Shown here piece by piece: positions 62,468-64,000 of a DNA stretch of 64,000 nt. Location: contig CM036256.1 in the NCBI GenBank assembly GCA_020698575.1, positions 13,717,908 to 13,781,907 of the forward strand. Reading direction: 5' to 3'. Below the pieces are notes generated by a model, which ran no database searches, was not told where the DNA came from, and saw nothing but the letters and a program-made list of their open reading frames with translations. Made by a program: the position numbers and the translations under genes. Position 1 is the stretch's first letter, and each line of letters begins with the position of its first letter. This DNA comes from Bostrychus sinensis (lineage: Eukaryota; Chordata; Actinopteri; Gobiiformes; Eleotridae).

Positions 62468-62605
62468 AAGGGGTGCATGGTGGTGGAGTGGTTAGTGCTC
62501 ATGCCTCTCCGTAATGGGGTTAGGGGTTATCCCAGCATATGCTGACAACTATGGGCTTTAGGCAAGATACATCCTGGACAATGGCCGACTTCCTGTTGAT
62601 ATAGA
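62468..62605 (+). repeat. SINE head fused to a retroposon tail (internally deleted)
   Basis: The head aggggtgcatggtggtggag, tggttagtgctcatgcctc matches 38982; it jumps directly to tatgctgacaactatgggct and catcctggacaatggccgac, the tail found near 39.45 kb. The middle part is missing. Confidence 0.5.
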
Positions 62606-63550
62606 AACTCGCAAAAATACATTAAGCAATGGCTTTAGTTATCCTTAATAGCACCTTTTCCCACCAAAAGCTGGCCTGGCCATGATATAGTGATGTGAAT
62701 CTGTTACCTCAGTATCTTATTTTTCCTAATAAGATACTGATAACATTAGGTTAACTAAAGAATAGTAGCAAAAAGCGTCCTCTATCTTTACTTTACTGGC
62801 AACTGTGCTGGCAACTGTGCTTAGAAATATCCTGTTTACACAGTTAGACACTACACTTGCTGTACTCATATGTGGTGTGAATTGGTCCTCATTTAGAAAA
62901 AATTAAGAAATACCAATCAACCAGAAATAAACAGACCAATCTCCACCTCGTCCGCCTCATTACAATTAAACAGTCCCAGCCATTAGCAGTTAACCACATT
63001 ATCCAGTTGATCCTTTTAGCTGCAACTTTAAGTACATCTTAATGCATTTTTAGATTACACAGTGGTGCCTGACTCTATCCAGGATATTACAAGATTACCT
63101 TTGTGAGTTGGACACTGTGTGGCTTTGTGTGTGATAAAGGTATAGCCACCAATCAAAATCACAGCATGCACGGCCCAGCAGGAAATTAATAAAAAACACC
63201 AGAATAAAAAGAATAGCTTGAGGAAATATACCTTAGGAAGTTCACAACGGGGTCTACAGAATTTTTTCACTGTTGCAAAAAATGAAGGATATATTGTAAC
63301 TCTACACTAAACACAAATAGACATAATTTAGAAAATGGCTTTGTGTCTAAGTTCATGGCCAGAAGTGTACTGTGCAGTGAGATTTTTACCTCTGCCAAGG
63401 ATCTTATATTTTCACTTGTTTTGTTGGTATGTTAGTCTGTTGTAATGGTCAGATTTTATTTTATTTTTTATTTTTTTTGGGTGTGGTTCTGGATCACCAT
63501 CTAGATTCATTGTGAGTTAGGGCCAAATATACCAACTCCAGCCACAAGGG
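62606..63550. other. no gene; RTE-like tail at about 63415-63500
   Basis: ttgttttgttggtatgttag, tctgttgtaatgg and ggttctggatcaccatctag are a reverse RTE-like tail. The rest is unclassified. Confidence 0.4.
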
Positions 63551-63559
63551 GTCAGTAAA

Positions 63560-63720
63560 GGAACAAATGACCTCTGTTCAGTTCAGTGTGGATCCAGGTA
63601 TTCTTTTTGATGGATTCTTTACTTTTGTGAGATATAAGGGCATTGGCGCTCATTTGATAGAGCATTTACCCCTGAACTAAACGACCCATGGTTTGAGTGT
63701 CGGTCGGGGCTAGCCTGACC
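63560..63720 (+). repeat. composite tRNA-like/RTE-like repeat
   Basis: agtgtggatccaggtattct, tgatggattctttacttttg, agatataagggcattggcgc, tcatttgatagagcatttac, then acgacccatggtttgagtg. It directly follows the RTE-like tail at 63.4 kb, suggesting one composite unit. Confidence 0.55.
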
Positions 63721-64000
63721 AGCCGGCCCCTACTAGTATTTTTTATAAAACCAGGATGTTCTGGTTTCTTAGTCATAAGGAGCCATTTCCAATCGGCTCG
63801 CTGGTTTCAGCCGCGTCTTAAAAAAAAGACGATAATCTCCTATCAGTGCCAACTAATACCAAGATAATTTTGCAACTTCTCTCACCTTTGGCTAACGGTG
63901 TTTAGTCCTTTCCTTTGCCACCTGTTGATTCTGCTGACCAAGACCAAGTTGATCGGTCTGTTGACGTCCGACAAAATGACCACATTCAAACAAACCCACT
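63721..64000. other. end of window, no gene assigned
   Basis: Moderately GC-richer than its surroundings (ccagccggcccctactag), with an inverted pair aaccaggatgttctggtt at 63750-63767. No coding match. Confidence 0.3.

Overview
The window reads as intergenic and intronic DNA of a bony fish. It is AT-rich, has vertebrate split genes with GT-AG introns, and is packed with repeats typical of teleosts: hAT elements with 8-bp target duplications, tRNA-derived SINEs, RTE-like and L1 tails, an endogenous retrovirus and microsatellites. There is no bacterial-style gene organisation, and nearly all open frames are short chance frames.

Only two protein genes are recognisable, both on the minus strand. 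atp6v0b (27015-29916) encodes subunit c'' of the V-ATPase membrane sector. All eight coding exons can be placed with consensus splice sites and sum to 636 bp (211 residues plus stop). Downstream of it, the window holds the first coding exon of b4galt2 (1817-2165), a Golgi beta-1,4-galactosyltransferase; its catalytic exons lie beyond the left edge. The two genes are also neighbours in human 1p34, so this is conserved synteny. A spliced-looking 60-bp exon (17325-17384) and a GC-richer block (about 24.06-24.44 kb) may be the 5' non-coding part of b4galt2.

Right of the atp6v0b promoter (about 29.92-30.12 kb), some 34 kb shows no host gene I can recognise. It holds LINE remnants (32.5-32.9, 33.7-33.95 and 55.6-56.0 kb), a hAT element inside a local duplication (34812-35581), a broad field of imperfect ACT/AGT trinucleotide tracts (36.5-38.5, 49.2-49.7, 53.6-53.8, 59.4-60.3 kb), two minisatellites, a 724-bp MITE (50178-50901) and a 7.1-kb endogenous retrovirus-like element (41619-48721).

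The retroviral element is the most unusual object. Its two 509-bp LTRs look identical, carry a perfect 14-bp hairpin and are flanked by the 5-bp duplication ctgtc, so insertion was recent. Its interior is nevertheless a broken mosaic: a tRNA-Tyr primer site, a fragment that runs through a polypurine tract into a second, unrelated LTR with a tRNA-Trp primer site, then decayed gag, protease, RT-start and integrase pieces. This suggests a non-autonomous chimera moved in trans.

Sequence comparisons were done by eye, without a database search. Family names for repeats rest on recognised motifs, and those given only as 'like' are tentative.
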